A DNA stretch of 64,000 bases from Mucilaginibacter sp. (GCF_025362475.1 NZ_JANYGH010000007.1:1-64000), one strand, 5' to 3'; positions 8,760-17,610 are shown, counted from the stretch's first letter. Numbers and translations: made by a program. The notes: generated from the letters alone by a model not told the origin.

Positions 8760-8776
8760 TGTTTAAATTAATTGAA

Positions 8777-9217
8777 TTATTTAGTTAAAACTTCGCCTAT
8801 AAGGTGCACCATAGTTTGGGCAGGCACTGTATTGGCTGTAACTGTAATTTGCTTGTCTTGTAAACCGCTTTTACCGGCGCTGTTAAAAGTTACTTGTATT
8901 AAAGCACTTTCGCCTGGTTTAACGGGTGTTTTAGGCCACTGAGGTATAGTACATCCACATGTAGCATGCGCTTCTGAAATAATCAATGGCGATTTACCGG
9001 TGTTGGTGAATTTAAAATCGTAATTAACCTTATCACCCTGTTTAATTTTACCAAAATCATGACTGTCTTTTTCAAATTTCATGACTGGCGCGTTGGCTGC
9101 ATTGGCGGTAGTAGTTGCCGCGCTGTCTGCAGCCGCGGTTTGGCCACTGCCTTTTGATTGATTACAGGCCGATAATAACAAACCTGCGGCTATTAAGCTT
9201 AAAAATAATTTCTTCAT
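8777..9217 (-). CDS. DUF1573 lipoprotein
   Basis: I place the start at the Met at 9217, giving 146 residues. From there a clean lipoprotein signal runs MKKLFLSLIAAGLLLSAC with acylated Cys18. An upstream in-frame Met adds only five residues before it. The mature part is one DUF1573 beta-sandwich: FEKDSHDFGKIKQGDKV, then FTNTGKSPLIISEAHATCGC and the closing VTANTVPAQ. DUF1573 proteins are abundant cell-envelope proteins in Bacteroidota with no proven role. Its place between nusB and yajC is a conserved arrangement. Confidence 0.93.
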   Translation of the reverse strand: MKKLFLSLIAAGLLLSACNQSKGSGQTAAADSAATTTANAANAPVMKFEKDSHDFGKIKQGDKVNYDFKFTNTGKSPLIISEAHATCGCTIPQWPKTPVKPGESALIQVTFNSAGKSGLQDKQITVTANTVPAQTMVHLIGEVLTK

Positions 9218-9237
9218 TTGGATGCTCTGCAATGTGG

Positions 9238-10185
9238 TTATTCTATTAATCCCCGGCCTATTTTACGTACTTTATTTTCGGCCTTAAGGTCTATCAAAAT
9301 CTTGTCTAAGATACCGTTTATAAATGAATTACTCTTAGGTGTGCTAAACTCCTTTGAAATTTCAAGGTACTCGTTAATAGTTACTTTTACCGGGATAGAT
9401 GTAAAGTTAATAAACTCGGTAATGGCCATCTTCATCAGCAGGGTATCCATCATCGCAATACGATCTGGTTCCCAGTTGGTAGTTTTGGCGGCTATCAGTT
9501 CCTGGTAAGGGCTATCAAAACGGATGCTTTTTTCAAACAGATCAACCACAAATTCGCGGTCTTCTACCCAGTTACCTGTAATTTCGGCCAGGTGATTTTG
9601 TTTGTAATCGTCGCTTGAAAAGTTTTTGAAAGTTTTGGCTATCAAAGCCTGCAATACATCACGATCAACCGGCCAAAAAATAAATTTATCTTCAAAAACC
9701 TGCTCGGCCAGTGATGATTTTAAAATTACTTTTTTGAAAATGAATTTGATGATGTCCTTGTCCGTTTGGATGGTATCGTCGGTTTTTGCCAGGTAAGCAA
9801 TATACTCGGGCGAATTTTTAAGAATGGTGAACAACGATTTAGCCAGTTCTGGCTCAAACTGCCACTCTACTTTATATTTTTTTAAAGCGATGAGGTAGTC
9901 CCGGTTGTCATTTAAGGAGAGGATAAACCTGTTGCCAAGTATTTTAACGTCAGCATTCAAGTCTTCGGCGGAGGGTAAATATTTGTTGGCTCTTTCTTCC
10001 TTGTCGTTTGCCGCATAATTAACCACTTCGGATATTAATGATAACATCCAGATATACATTTCAAAAACCTGGTCGATACTGTGCAACATGTTTTTTTCAT
10101 GGTGATTGATCTCCCTTGTATCTGACGAGTGGAACGCGTACAGTGCCTGTAATACTTTTACCCTTAGGTGCCTTCTGTTTAACAT
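9238..10185 (-). CDS. nusB: Transcription antitermination factor NusB
   Basis: The 315-residue protein is the long Bacteroidota form of NusB. The C-terminal half holds the canonical NusB fold: WEPDRIAMMDTLLMKMAITE, then IPVKVTINEYLEISKEFSTPKSNSFINGILDKI. The N-terminal half begins MLNRRHLRVKVLQALYAF, with an inserted helical stretch relative to the 140-residue E. coli protein. NusB with NusE binds boxA RNA and supports antitermination of rRNA operons. It heads the conserved run that continues through yajC to coaE. Confidence 0.95.
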   Translation of the reverse strand: MLNRRHLRVKVLQALYAFHSSDTREINHHEKNMLHSIDQVFEMYIWMLSLISEVVNYAANDKEERANKYLPSAEDLNADVKILGNRFILSLNDNRDYLIALKKYKVEWQFEPELAKSLFTILKNSPEYIAYLAKTDDTIQTDKDIIKFIFKKVILKSSLAEQVFEDKFIFWPVDRDVLQALIAKTFKNFSSDDYKQNHLAEITGNWVEDREFVVDLFEKSIRFDSPYQELIAAKTTNWEPDRIAMMDTLLMKMAITEFINFTSIPVKVTINEYLEISKEFSTPKSNSFINGILDKILIDLKAENKVRKIGRGLIE

Positions 10186-10233
10186 GTGTAAGAACGATTT
10201 GGTGAGCCATCAGGCTCACAGTTTAAATTATAA

Positions 10234-11319
10234 TTAATATGATGATTTTACTTTTTTAATATCAGCTATCCGTCTTTCGGCTATCTTATTTGCCGCATCA
10301 ATAGTTGAAATGTTTTCGAGTTTCGAAAGCTTTAAAATGTTACGCGTGACCTCGTAAATGTTTTCGGTAAGCTGCATGGTTCGTTTTTTACTAAAACCCT
10401 TTAACTCAGAATAGCAGTTGATGATACCACCTGCATTGATCACATAGTCCGGCGCAAACATAATGCCTTTATCCAGCAGCATTTCGCCATGCACGCTTTC
10501 ATCCAGGAGCTGGTTATTGGCCGACCCTGCAATAATGCTGCATTTTAATTTGTTAATAGTTTCGCTATTTACGGTGCCACCCAACGCGCAGGGCGCATAT
10601 ATATCGGCATCTATATCAAATATACTATTATTTGATATAGCTTCAGCACCATATTTTTTTGCAATTTGCCCAATGCGTTCTTCCTGAATATCGCTGATGT
10701 AAACTTTAACGTTTTCATCTCTGAGCAGGCGCACCAGGTGCTCGCCCACATGGCCTACACCCTGTACAATTACCGATTTTCCGGTAAGGGTATCAGTACC
10801 AAACTGTTCTTTAACACATGCTTTAATACCCATCAAAACCCCTTGTGCCGCAACCGGGGATGGGTCGCCGCTACCGCCAATACTTTCCGGGATACCGGTA
10901 ACAAACTCCGTTTCCATACGGATGTATTCCATATCGCGCGGGCTGGTGCCCACATCTTCTGATGTGATGAACTCGCCGTTAAGGTTTTTAATAAAGCGGC
11001 CAAACTTGCGCATCAACGCCTCCGTTTTATCCTTGCGCGAATCGCCGAGGATAACCGAATAGCCACCGCCCATGTTAAGCCCGGCAATAGCACATTTATA
11101 GGTCATGCTTTTTGACAGGCGCAACACATCATTCAGGGCATCAGCCTCTGATTTATAATTCCACATGCGTGTACTGCCAAAAGCAGGACCGAGTGTAGTA
11201 TCATGAATAGCTATGATGGCTTTTAAGCCTGTATCCGGATCGCTGCAAAAAACAACCTTTGTATGACCGAATGTTTCGAGCTGGCCGAATATGGATTGTG
11301 ATGGTAGTTGGACGGACAT
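10234..11319 (-). CDS. Leucine/valine dehydrogenase-like protein lacking the catalytic lysine
   Basis: The 361-residue protein matches Glu/Leu/Phe/Val dehydrogenases along its length. It has TRMWNYKSEADAL, MTYK (Lys75, substrate carboxylate site), SEDVGTS with the conserved Asp, and the Rossmann motif VQGVGHVGEHL. The catalytic lysine of the GGGK motif is replaced: the sequence reads NMGGGYSVILGD, with Tyr87 encoded TAT. The substrate loop also reads PAFGSTRMW instead of the usual PALGGTRMW. Oxidative deamination by the normal mechanism should be lost or much altered. It may be a regulatory or repurposed paralogue. It lies 48 nt upstream of nusB, its usual place in related genomes. Confidence 0.85.
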   Translation of the reverse strand: MSVQLPSQSIFGQLETFGHTKVVFCSDPDTGLKAIIAIHDTTLGPAFGSTRMWNYKSEADALNDVLRLSKSMTYKCAIAGLNMGGGYSVILGDSRKDKTEALMRKFGRFIKNLNGEFITSEDVGTSPRDMEYIRMETEFVTGIPESIGGSGDPSPVAAQGVLMGIKACVKEQFGTDTLTGKSVIVQGVGHVGEHLVRLLRDENVKVYISDIQEERIGQIAKKYGAEAISNNSIFDIDADIYAPCALGGTVNSETINKLKCSIIAGSANNQLLDESVHGEMLLDKGIMFAPDYVINAGGIINCYSELKGFSKKRTMQLTENIYEVTRNILKLSKLENISTIDAANKIAERRIADIKKVKSSY

Positions 11320-11760
11320 TGGATATGGCAGTAAATGTTTTTAAGGCGGTACAAAAGTAGCTGTTTTTTTTTGACTGACAAAGTTAATAAGACTGAAAGT
11401 AGTTAGCTCAAAGTCATAACTTAGATAAGGAACGTTAGTAAGGCAGCTATTTAACGGTAAAAATTGACCTTTAAAAAGGCCCGTCATATTGAATCCGCCG
11501 AAGGCATCCGGGCAGAGGGCTTTAACCGAGTGATGCTTTTACAGACCGGGGTAACAGCCCGGTTTAGAAGGCTGTATCAAATTGGCCGATATACCAAACG
11601 CAGTGCACGGCTCAAAACCATACAGCCCTTGTGTTTTGTAAGGGTGAGGGTGATAATCGTCGCAATATCACCCTTAAATTGTCTGTAATAGCCCCCTGCA
11701 ATAAAAATATTTAATTTTAGGTTTGTATAGCAAAACCCTTCACCACATAAACCAAGCTGT
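11320..11760. other. Intergenic region, 441 bp, divergent between two oxidoreductase genes
   Basis: I see no gene here. A 9-bp inverted repeat (AGGGTGATA / TATCACCCT, about 11647-11674) could form a hairpin. TAGGTTTG at 11718-11725 matches the Bacteroidota -7 box TANNTTTG and could serve the downstream SDR gene. An open frame at 11464-11688 has no recognisable domain and unconvincing composition. Confidence 0.5.
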
Positions 11761-12570
11761 ATGTTACTCCAAAACAAAAATGCAATTATATATGGCGCAG
11801 GCGGCTCTTTGGGCAGTGCAGTTGCCAAAGCATTGGCCGCCGCAGGTGCCAGGGTATTTTTAACCGGTCGCAATGCTGGCCCGGTACAAAAAGTAGCAGA
11901 TGAGATTATTGCCCATGGCGGGCTTGCCGAAGTAGATGAAGTGGATGCCCTGGATGAAAAAGCGATCAACGATCATATAAATAGCGTTGTGCAGCAAGTT
12001 GGTACGGTAGATATCTCTTTTAATGCTGTTGGGGTTGATGTTGTGCAGGGCATCCCCCTGGTTGATATGCCGGCAGATGACTTCATGAGCCCGGTAACCA
12101 ATATGCTACAAACCCGGTTTTTGACCGCTACGGCGGCTGGCCGGGTAATGATGCCCCAACACTCGGGCGTTATTCTGTCGCTTACCGCAACGCCCGGAGG
12201 AATAGGTTACCCATATACAGGCGGCTTTGCGGCGGCATGTTGCGCTGTAGAAAGTTTTTCGCGGAACCTGGCCGCAGAGTTGGGCGTTTACGGGGTGAGG
12301 GTGGTAAATATCCGGTCTGGAGGTTCGCCCGATTCGAAAGTATTTGCGGATGCGATTGCCGCCCAACCCGAAGTAATGGCGCAGGTTCTTCGCCAAATGA
12401 AAGCCGACACCATGCTGAAAGAACTGCCATTGATGGAAGATATAGCCAATACCGCCGTGTTCCTTGCATCAGCTATGGCCGGCAAAATAACAGGAGTTAC
12501 TATTGATGTAACCAGCGGCACGACAGCCGGGTTAAATTATAGGGTGGAACGGGTGGTGACTGATAAATAA
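11761..12570 (+). CDS. Short-chain dehydrogenase-like protein with altered active site
   Basis: The 269-residue protein has an SDR Rossmann fold: AIIYGAGGSLGSAVAKAL for the nucleotide, SFNAVG in place of NNAG, and a C-terminal MAGKITGVTIDVTSG. The catalytic YxxxK reads Y152-TGG-F156, so lysine is missing, and the following segment AAACCAVES is atypical. Ser140 lies at the expected spacing. It may be a non-catalytic or unusual member. It lies alone, within the block that separates the dehydrogenase/nusB operon from the ABC exporter. Confidence 0.8.
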   Translation: MLLQNKNAIIYGAGGSLGSAVAKALAAAGARVFLTGRNAGPVQKVADEIIAHGGLAEVDEVDALDEKAINDHINSVVQQVGTVDISFNAVGVDVVQGIPLVDMPADDFMSPVTNMLQTRFLTATAAGRVMMPQHSGVILSLTATPGGIGYPYTGGFAAACCAVESFSRNLAAELGVYGVRVVNIRSGGSPDSKVFADAIAAQPEVMAQVLRQMKADTMLKELPLMEDIANTAVFLASAMAGKITGVTIDVTSGTTAGLNYRVERVVTDK

Positions 12571-12590
12571 TCAATCGGCTAAGCATATCG

Positions 12591-12744
12591 GACGACTCAC
12601 CCCGACCAGACTTCGCCGGTCGGCCCTCTCTTCAACTTCGTTGAAAAGAGGGCAAAACAGTTTTTTGATCAGAATTTTTAAATCCCCTCTATGCGCGAAG
12701 CGGAGAGAGGGGTGATAAGCGCAGCGATGTCGGGGTGAGTCGTC
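12591..12744. repeat. 154-bp inverted-terminal repeat element, copy 1
   Basis: The ends are inverted copies: GACGACTCACCCCGAC at the left and GTCGGGGTGAGTCGTC at the right. Inside are two further inverted pairs, CCTCTCTTCAA...TTGAAAAGAGGG and CCCCTCT...AGAGAGGGG. A close second copy lies at 39682-39825. There is no coding capacity. The layout resembles a MITE or a large REP-type element. Confidence 0.85.
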
Positions 12745-12802
12745 TGCGCACTGCAATCAAATATTCAATATAATAATAGATAACTATTAAAACTTATTCG
12801 CC

Positions 12803-13114
12803 ATGAAAATAGTAAGAGTACAATACACCACCACAGCGCAATTTGCCGCAACAAACCAGCAAAACATTGCCGGCATTGTTGCCGAGTTAAAACAGCTTAA
12901 CCATCCCGGTATAAAATATGGTGCCTGGTTACTGCCCGATGGCAAAACCTTTATGCACTTTGATCAGCTGGAAAACGAAGAAGCCCACCAGGTACTTACC
13001 TCCCTTCAATCATTCAAAAAATTTGACGAGGAACTTTGGGCAAGCCAGCTTGAAGTAGAACCGGTATTGAAGTTGTTAACCTTAGTGGCATCAACAGAGG
13101 AGTATTTTGGGTAG
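12803..13114 (+). CDS. Conserved hypothetical protein, possibly dimeric alpha/beta barrel
   Basis: The 103-residue cytosolic protein has no signal or membrane segment. The pattern MKIVRVQYTT...IKYGAWLLPDGKTFMHFDQLENEEAH...FKKFDEELWAS looks like the antibiotic-biosynthesis-monooxygenase-like ferredoxin fold, with a beta-alpha-beta order and a short predicted beta strand GKTFMHF. I do not recognise a named family, and no function can be given. It follows the repeat element and has an AT-rich leader. Confidence 0.7.
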   Translation: MKIVRVQYTTTAQFAATNQQNIAGIVAELKQLNHPGIKYGAWLLPDGKTFMHFDQLENEEAHQVLTSLQSFKKFDEELWASQLEVEPVLKLLTLVASTEEYFG

Positions 13115-13291
13115 ATAAGAATGCCCCTGTACTAAAGACGACCAGTCAAGATTTTACGCCAATACTGTTTTTTGTTTGATATCGATAGTTACGAAGGTAT
13201 TTGGTATGCTAAAGACGTGATGCTTTATAATTTAGCGCGTATTAAATTATAAAGTATCTATATTTAGTGTAATAAACCTTTACAACAATTG

Positions 13292-13697
13292 ATGAAAACT
13301 TATACCATTAAAGCAACAAACGGAATATCATTAAATGAACTATATAAAGGTTTAAATGAGGGTGCAAAAATTGTAATTTATGGTTATTGCATTTCGATTC
13401 TTGCTTTAACTTTCAGACTTATATCTCCCCCGTATTTTATAAGGCCCGGCGAACGGATATCCAAGTATCGATTGCGTTACAATATTCTTTCATTGATTTT
13501 TGGTTGGTGGGGATTTCCATGGGGGGCCTATTTATACTGTCGATATGATAAAGATCAACTTTAAAAATGGCGGTGGAATTGATGTTACTGAAGAAATAAC
13601 AAGTAAGATGACGGAAAAATATAGCTCCTTTAATAAAGATGAAATATTTGTGGAAGGTATTACTGTTGATTTTGATGAAAAGGAACTAACCAGGTGA
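13292..13697 (+). pseudogene. Small membrane protein gene split by a +1 frameshift in a G6 tract
   Basis: Two frames overlap. The first (start 13292, stop 13564) ends with IFGWWGFPWG then unrelated residues. The second frame, open from 13500, continues with GPIYTVDMIKINFKNGGG and ends at 13697. Removing one G from the run of six at 13521-13526 joins them as GWWGFPWGPIYTVD, giving about 134 residues. WWGxPWGP is a segment I know from small Bacteroidota membrane proteins. The N-terminal part has two hydrophobic helices. The shift could be a real mutation, a slippage-controlled switch or an assembly error. The function is unknown. Confidence 0.75.
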
Positions 13698-13932
13698 TCT
13701 TCGGCGCGTCTTAGCATGTCGAACCTGAAGTACAACAAAAAAACAGAGTTGCGCTCTCTTATATCAGTCTGACATTTAAAGCTTTTTTTCATGAAATTCC
13801 CAATGCGTAAAATTCATTTATGTATTTCCATTTTATTTAAGCACATTTAGCGTTAAATACTGCCGCTTAACCATAACGGCATCATTAACCTGATTAAACC
13901 CAATTTTACCATTTATAATTATCACAAATTAA

Positions 13933-15081
13933 ATGAATGCTTCGCCTGCTTATCCTGATTCAAAAAAACATTATCCAATTTTAGATGGCTTGCGTGGGGT
14001 TGCCGCGCTGCTGGTGGTGGCTTTCCACGTTTTAGAAACCTATTCGGGTAACCGTTTTAACCAGATCATTAATCATGGCTATCTGGCGGTCGATTTCTTT
14101 TTCTTGCTGTCGGGTTTTGTGGTGGCTTATGCTTATGATGATCGATGGGGAAAAATGAGCCAGTGGGATTTTTACAAACGCCGGCTAATCAGGCTGCAAC
14201 CCATGGTTATTGTGGGTACTATTATTGGCGCCTTGCTTTTTTATTTCCAGGCAAGCCCGGTGTTTCCGCTGATAGCCGGTACGCCGGTTTGGAAGTTGCT
14301 GTTGGTGATGGTGGTTGGTTTTACAATGATTCCCTTGCCTATATCGATGGATATACGGGGCTGGCAGGAAATGCATCCACTGGATGGTCCGGCATGGTCG
14401 CTGTTTTTTGAATACATTGCCAACATCATGTACGCACTGTTTTTTCGCAAAGTTTCGCAAAAGGTGCTTGCGGTATTGGTGGTTATATTTGCCGGTTTAC
14501 TTGTGCGCTATTTGGTAATGGGCCCGCAGGGGGATGTTATCGGCGGCTGGAGTATTGATAAAACTCAGCTTAATATTGGTTTTTTACGTATGCTTTACCC
14601 GTTTTTTGCCGGGATCCTGCTTTCGCGTATGGGCAAGCTGATTCGTATCAAAGGCGCTTTTACCGTATGTAGCCTGTTGATAGCCCTTGTTTTATTTATA
14701 CCCAGGATTGGCGGTACCGAACATTTGTGGATGAACGGGTTGTATGAGTCGTTTGCTATTATTCTGATGTTTCCGCTGATTGTTGCCATTGGTGCCGGAG
14801 GCCACATAGACGGTAAGTTTTCGGCCAAGGTGTGCCGGTTTTTTGGCGATATATCATACCCGATTTATATTACGCATTACCCGCTGATATACCTTTATAC
14901 AGGTTGGGTTTCAAAAAATAAGGTACCCATGGAGTATGGTATTTGGTTTGGCCTGCTTTTGTTTGTGGTTAGCATTGTCATTGCTTACGCCTCGCTAAAA
15001 TTATATGACGAACCCGTTAGAAAATGGCTTGCGAAACGCTTTTTGGCGAAAAAAACAGTAGAGGCAAATATTGTAGCTTAA
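13933..15081 (+). CDS. Acyltransferase 3 family membrane protein (OafA/YrhL-like)
   Basis: The 382-residue integral membrane protein has about ten membrane helices. The N-terminal signature LDGLRGVAALLVVAFHV carries the conserved His32. GPAWSLFFEYIANIMYALF and FGDISYPIYITHYPLIYLY are also typical. Members transfer acetyl or other acyl groups to sugars of surface polysaccharides or to other exported molecules. There is no glycan cluster around it, so the acceptor is unknown. It is flanked by damaged genes but is itself intact. Confidence 0.92.
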   Translation: MNASPAYPDSKKHYPILDGLRGVAALLVVAFHVLETYSGNRFNQIINHGYLAVDFFFLLSGFVVAYAYDDRWGKMSQWDFYKRRLIRLQPMVIVGTIIGALLFYFQASPVFPLIAGTPVWKLLLVMVVGFTMIPLPISMDIRGWQEMHPLDGPAWSLFFEYIANIMYALFFRKVSQKVLAVLVVIFAGLLVRYLVMGPQGDVIGGWSIDKTQLNIGFLRMLYPFFAGILLSRMGKLIRIKGAFTVCSLLIALVLFIPRIGGTEHLWMNGLYESFAIILMFPLIVAIGAGGHIDGKFSAKVCRFFGDISYPIYITHYPLIYLYTGWVSKNKVPMEYGIWFGLLLFVVSIVIAYASLKLYDEPVRKWLAKRFLAKKTVEANIVA

Positions 15082-15135
15082 CTGTAACTACCGGGGGCCC
15101 GCGGGCGTCTTTGCGGTATATTTAATAGTTTGATC

Positions 15136-15624
15136 ATGAAAGCACCTCATTTGTTTTTCCGCATCTGTTTTTTTGTAATGTTTATTGCTGTTGGTTTTAC
15201 CGCTAAGGCCCAAACCACAGCTTTTAAACCGAAGGACCCTGCGCTGTTTAAAACCATTGCCCGTATGGATAGCGTAATGTTTAACGCTTTTAATAACCGT
15301 AATATGGATGTGCTTAAAACCTTATTTGCCGCCGATGTGGAGTTTTATAATGATGGCAAAGGCGTTACCGGTTACGCTGCCACTATGGCCGGTTTTAAAG
15401 GGATTTTTGAAAATAAACAAGCGGCCGATCTGCGGCGTGACCTATTGCCCGAAAGCCTGGAAGTTTACCCTATGCCCGGCTTCGGAGCTATTGAAATGGG
15501 AACCCATCGTTTTACCCATACCGAAAACGGCTAGCCGGTGATAGGTGTCATGAAATTTGTACACATCTGGCAATATAAGGATGGCCAATGGAAAGTGACA
15601 CGCGTTGTAAGTGTTGGGCATTGA
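15136..15624 (+). pseudogene. NTF2-like (DUF4440-type) secreted protein with in-frame stop
   Basis: Translation from the ATG at 15136 gives a signal peptide (to about AKAQ) and an NTF2-like cone fold (MDSVMFNAFNNRNMDVLKTLFAADVEFYNDG). It stops at a TAG at 15532-15534 after HTENG. The same frame then runs on with PVIGVMKFVHIWQYKDGQWKVTRVVSVGH to 15624, which is the normal end of this domain. A single base change would restore a 162-residue protein. The truncated form lacks the last two strands of the fold. It is probably a recent pseudogene. Confidence 0.82.
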
Positions 15625-15773
15625 TGGGGCTGGCGCGGCCTGGTAAACTTTAACATGCTGCTTTTGCCGTAGCCGGCAACAAGATATAACACTCATGCAA
15701 AAACGGGCGTTAAATTATTTACATCCGTCAGACCTTTACCCTCGAACAATCCTCCCAAATTTTAATACTTTTG

Positions 15774-15820
15774 ATCTGACGGATTTTCGGACTTGCCGGA
15801 TTTTCGACTTTCGGACTAAA
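15774..15820. repeat. Degenerate CGGACTTTC/CGGATTTTC spacer repeat
   Basis: Just before the ABC exporter start the sequence repeats the word CGGA(C/T)TTT(T)C about four times (GACGGATTTTCGG, GCCGGATTTTCG, TTTCGGAC). It resembles the low-complexity gene-border tracts at 3536, 8205, 20375 and 39541, but with a different word. Confidence 0.6.
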
Positions 15821-15822
15821 AC

Positions 15823-17610
15823 ATGAAAGACCTCGCGTACCTCAATAAGTTTTTTTACAAATACCGCTGGCGATTAATTCCGGGTGTGATGTTTGTAATT
15901 ATATCCAATATTTTTGGTGTGCTGCCCGCGCAGGTTATCCGCGTAGCTTTTGATTTGGTTACCGAAAATATTGGCGCTTACCAGCTTTTTGCCGGCTTTA
16001 ACCGTCAAAGTATGATCTATGATATTTTTGGCAGCAGCCTGATGCTTTTTGGCGCGCTGGTATTAGTGCTGGCGCTGTTGCGGGGGCTGTTTCTTTTTTT
16101 TATGCGACAAACCATCATCCTCATGTCGCGCCATATTGAGTATGATCTGAAGAACGAAATTTATAATCATTACCAGCTCCTGTCGCTTGCTTTTTACCGC
16201 CGTCACAACACCGGCGATTTGATGAACCGTGTTACCGAAGATGTAAGCCGGGTACGCATGTACCTGGGCCCGGGTATTATGTACACCATTAACACGGTGG
16301 TGCTATTTATTTTGGTGATATACGCCATGCTTACGGTAAATATAAGGCTGGCCATTTTTTCGGTATTGCCATTGCCTATACTGGCGGGTATTATTTACTA
16401 CGTAAATAATATAATCAATTACCGCAGCGAGCAAATCCAGGAGCGGTTATCGGGTCTGTCCAGCTTTGTACAGGAAAATATTTCGGGTATCAGGGTCATC
16501 AAGTCATACGTGCGCGAAGGCTTTGTGCGCAAAAACTTCGCTGCCGAAAGCGAGAATTATAAAACTCATTCCATGGCTTTGGCCAGGGTGCAGGCTATGT
16601 TTTATCCTATTATGTTATTGCTGGTAGGTTTAAGTAACGTAATTACCATGTACGTAGGCGGGGTTGAGGTAATGAAAGGGAATATTACATCGGGTAACAT
16701 TGCCGAGTTTATTGTGTATTTAAACATGCTTACTTTCCCGGTTATCTCACTTGGTTGGGTAACCTCACTTATCCAACGCGCGGCGGCTTCACAAAAACGA
16801 ATCAATGAGTTTTTGCAACAGGAACCAGAGATTATGTCTGCTGATGGGGTGGTGCATACCATTAAAGGCGCGCTTGAGTTTAATAATGTGTCATTTACTT
16901 ACCCGGATACCGGGATACAGGCCTTAAAAAATGTTTCGTTTAAAGTTGATCCGGGGCAAATGGTGGCCATTATTGGCCGTACAGGTTCGGGCAAATCAAC
17001 CATTGCCAATTTGGTAATGCGCATGTATGATACTACCGACGGCGAAATAACTGCTGATAATATCCCCCTGAAGCAATTTAACCTGGAAGGTTACCGGTCG
17101 CAAATTGGTTTTGTGCCGCAGGAGGTTTTCCTGTTCTCGGATACCATAGCCAATAATATTGCCTTTAGTGCCGATGTGCTTGATTTGCCGGTTGTGGAGC
17201 AGGCCGCGAAAGATGCCGCTGTTTATAACAATATTATAGAGCTTGAGCATGGCTTTACCACCCTGATTGGCGAGCGTGGTGTTACACTATCCGGCGGCCA
17301 AAAGCAGCGGGTATCTATAGCACGAGCAATTTTTAAGCATCCGCAGATATTGATTTTTGATGACTGCCTCTCGGCAGTTGATACCCGTACCGAGGAGGAG
17401 ATCTTGAATAACCTGGGCCGGGTAATGCAGGGTAAAACCAGTATCATTATCTCGCACCGGATATCGACGATAAAAAACGCCGATAAGATACTGGTAATGG
17501 ACAAGGGCCAAATTGTTGAGCATGGCAACCATGAATACCTGATGCAGCTTAAAGGTACCTATTTTGACCTGTACGAAAAGCAATTGCTTGAAGAAGAGCA
17601 GGACGCGTAA
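15823..17610 (+). CDS. ABC exporter, fused permease and ATPase (MsbA-like)
   Basis: The 595-residue half-transporter has a six-helix transmembrane domain (about 1-330) and a C-terminal ATPase. Walker A is IIGRTGSGKST (about 383-393), the signature is LSGGQKQR (about 489) and the Q-loop is VPQEVFLFS. The residue after Walker B is Asp, not the catalytic Glu (IFDDCLSAVD). This is seen in degenerate sites of heterodimeric exporters, yet no partner half is adjacent. Substrate could be lipid, peptide or drug. In related genomes this gene lies beside the leucine dehydrogenase/nusB block; here 4.5 kb separates them. Confidence 0.92.
   Translation: MKDLAYLNKFFYKYRWRLIPGVMFVIISNIFGVLPAQVIRVAFDLVTENIGAYQLFAGFNRQSMIYDIFGSSLMLFGALVLVLALLRGLFLFFMRQTIILMSRHIEYDLKNEIYNHYQLLSLAFYRRHNTGDLMNRVTEDVSRVRMYLGPGIMYTINTVVLFILVIYAMLTVNIRLAIFSVLPLPILAGIIYYVNNIINYRSEQIQERLSGLSSFVQENISGIRVIKSYVREGFVRKNFAAESENYKTHSMALARVQAMFYPIMLLLVGLSNVITMYVGGVEVMKGNITSGNIAEFIVYLNMLTFPVISLGWVTSLIQRAAASQKRINEFLQQEPEIMSADGVVHTIKGALEFNNVSFTYPDTGIQALKNVSFKVDPGQMVAIIGRTGSGKSTIANLVMRMYDTTDGEITADNIPLKQFNLEGYRSQIGFVPQEVFLFSDTIANNIAFSADVLDLPVVEQAAKDAAVYNNIIELEHGFTTLIGERGVTLSGGQKQRVSIARAIFKHPQILIFDDCLSAVDTRTEEEILNNLGRVMQGKTSIIISHRISTIKNADKILVMDKGQIVEHGNHEYLMQLKGTYFDLYEKQLLEEEQDA

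Noticed and set aside
11464..11688. Plus-strand open frame of 74 codons in the gap before the SDR gene
   Set aside because: It has no hydrophobic pattern, signal or motif and covers an inverted repeat.
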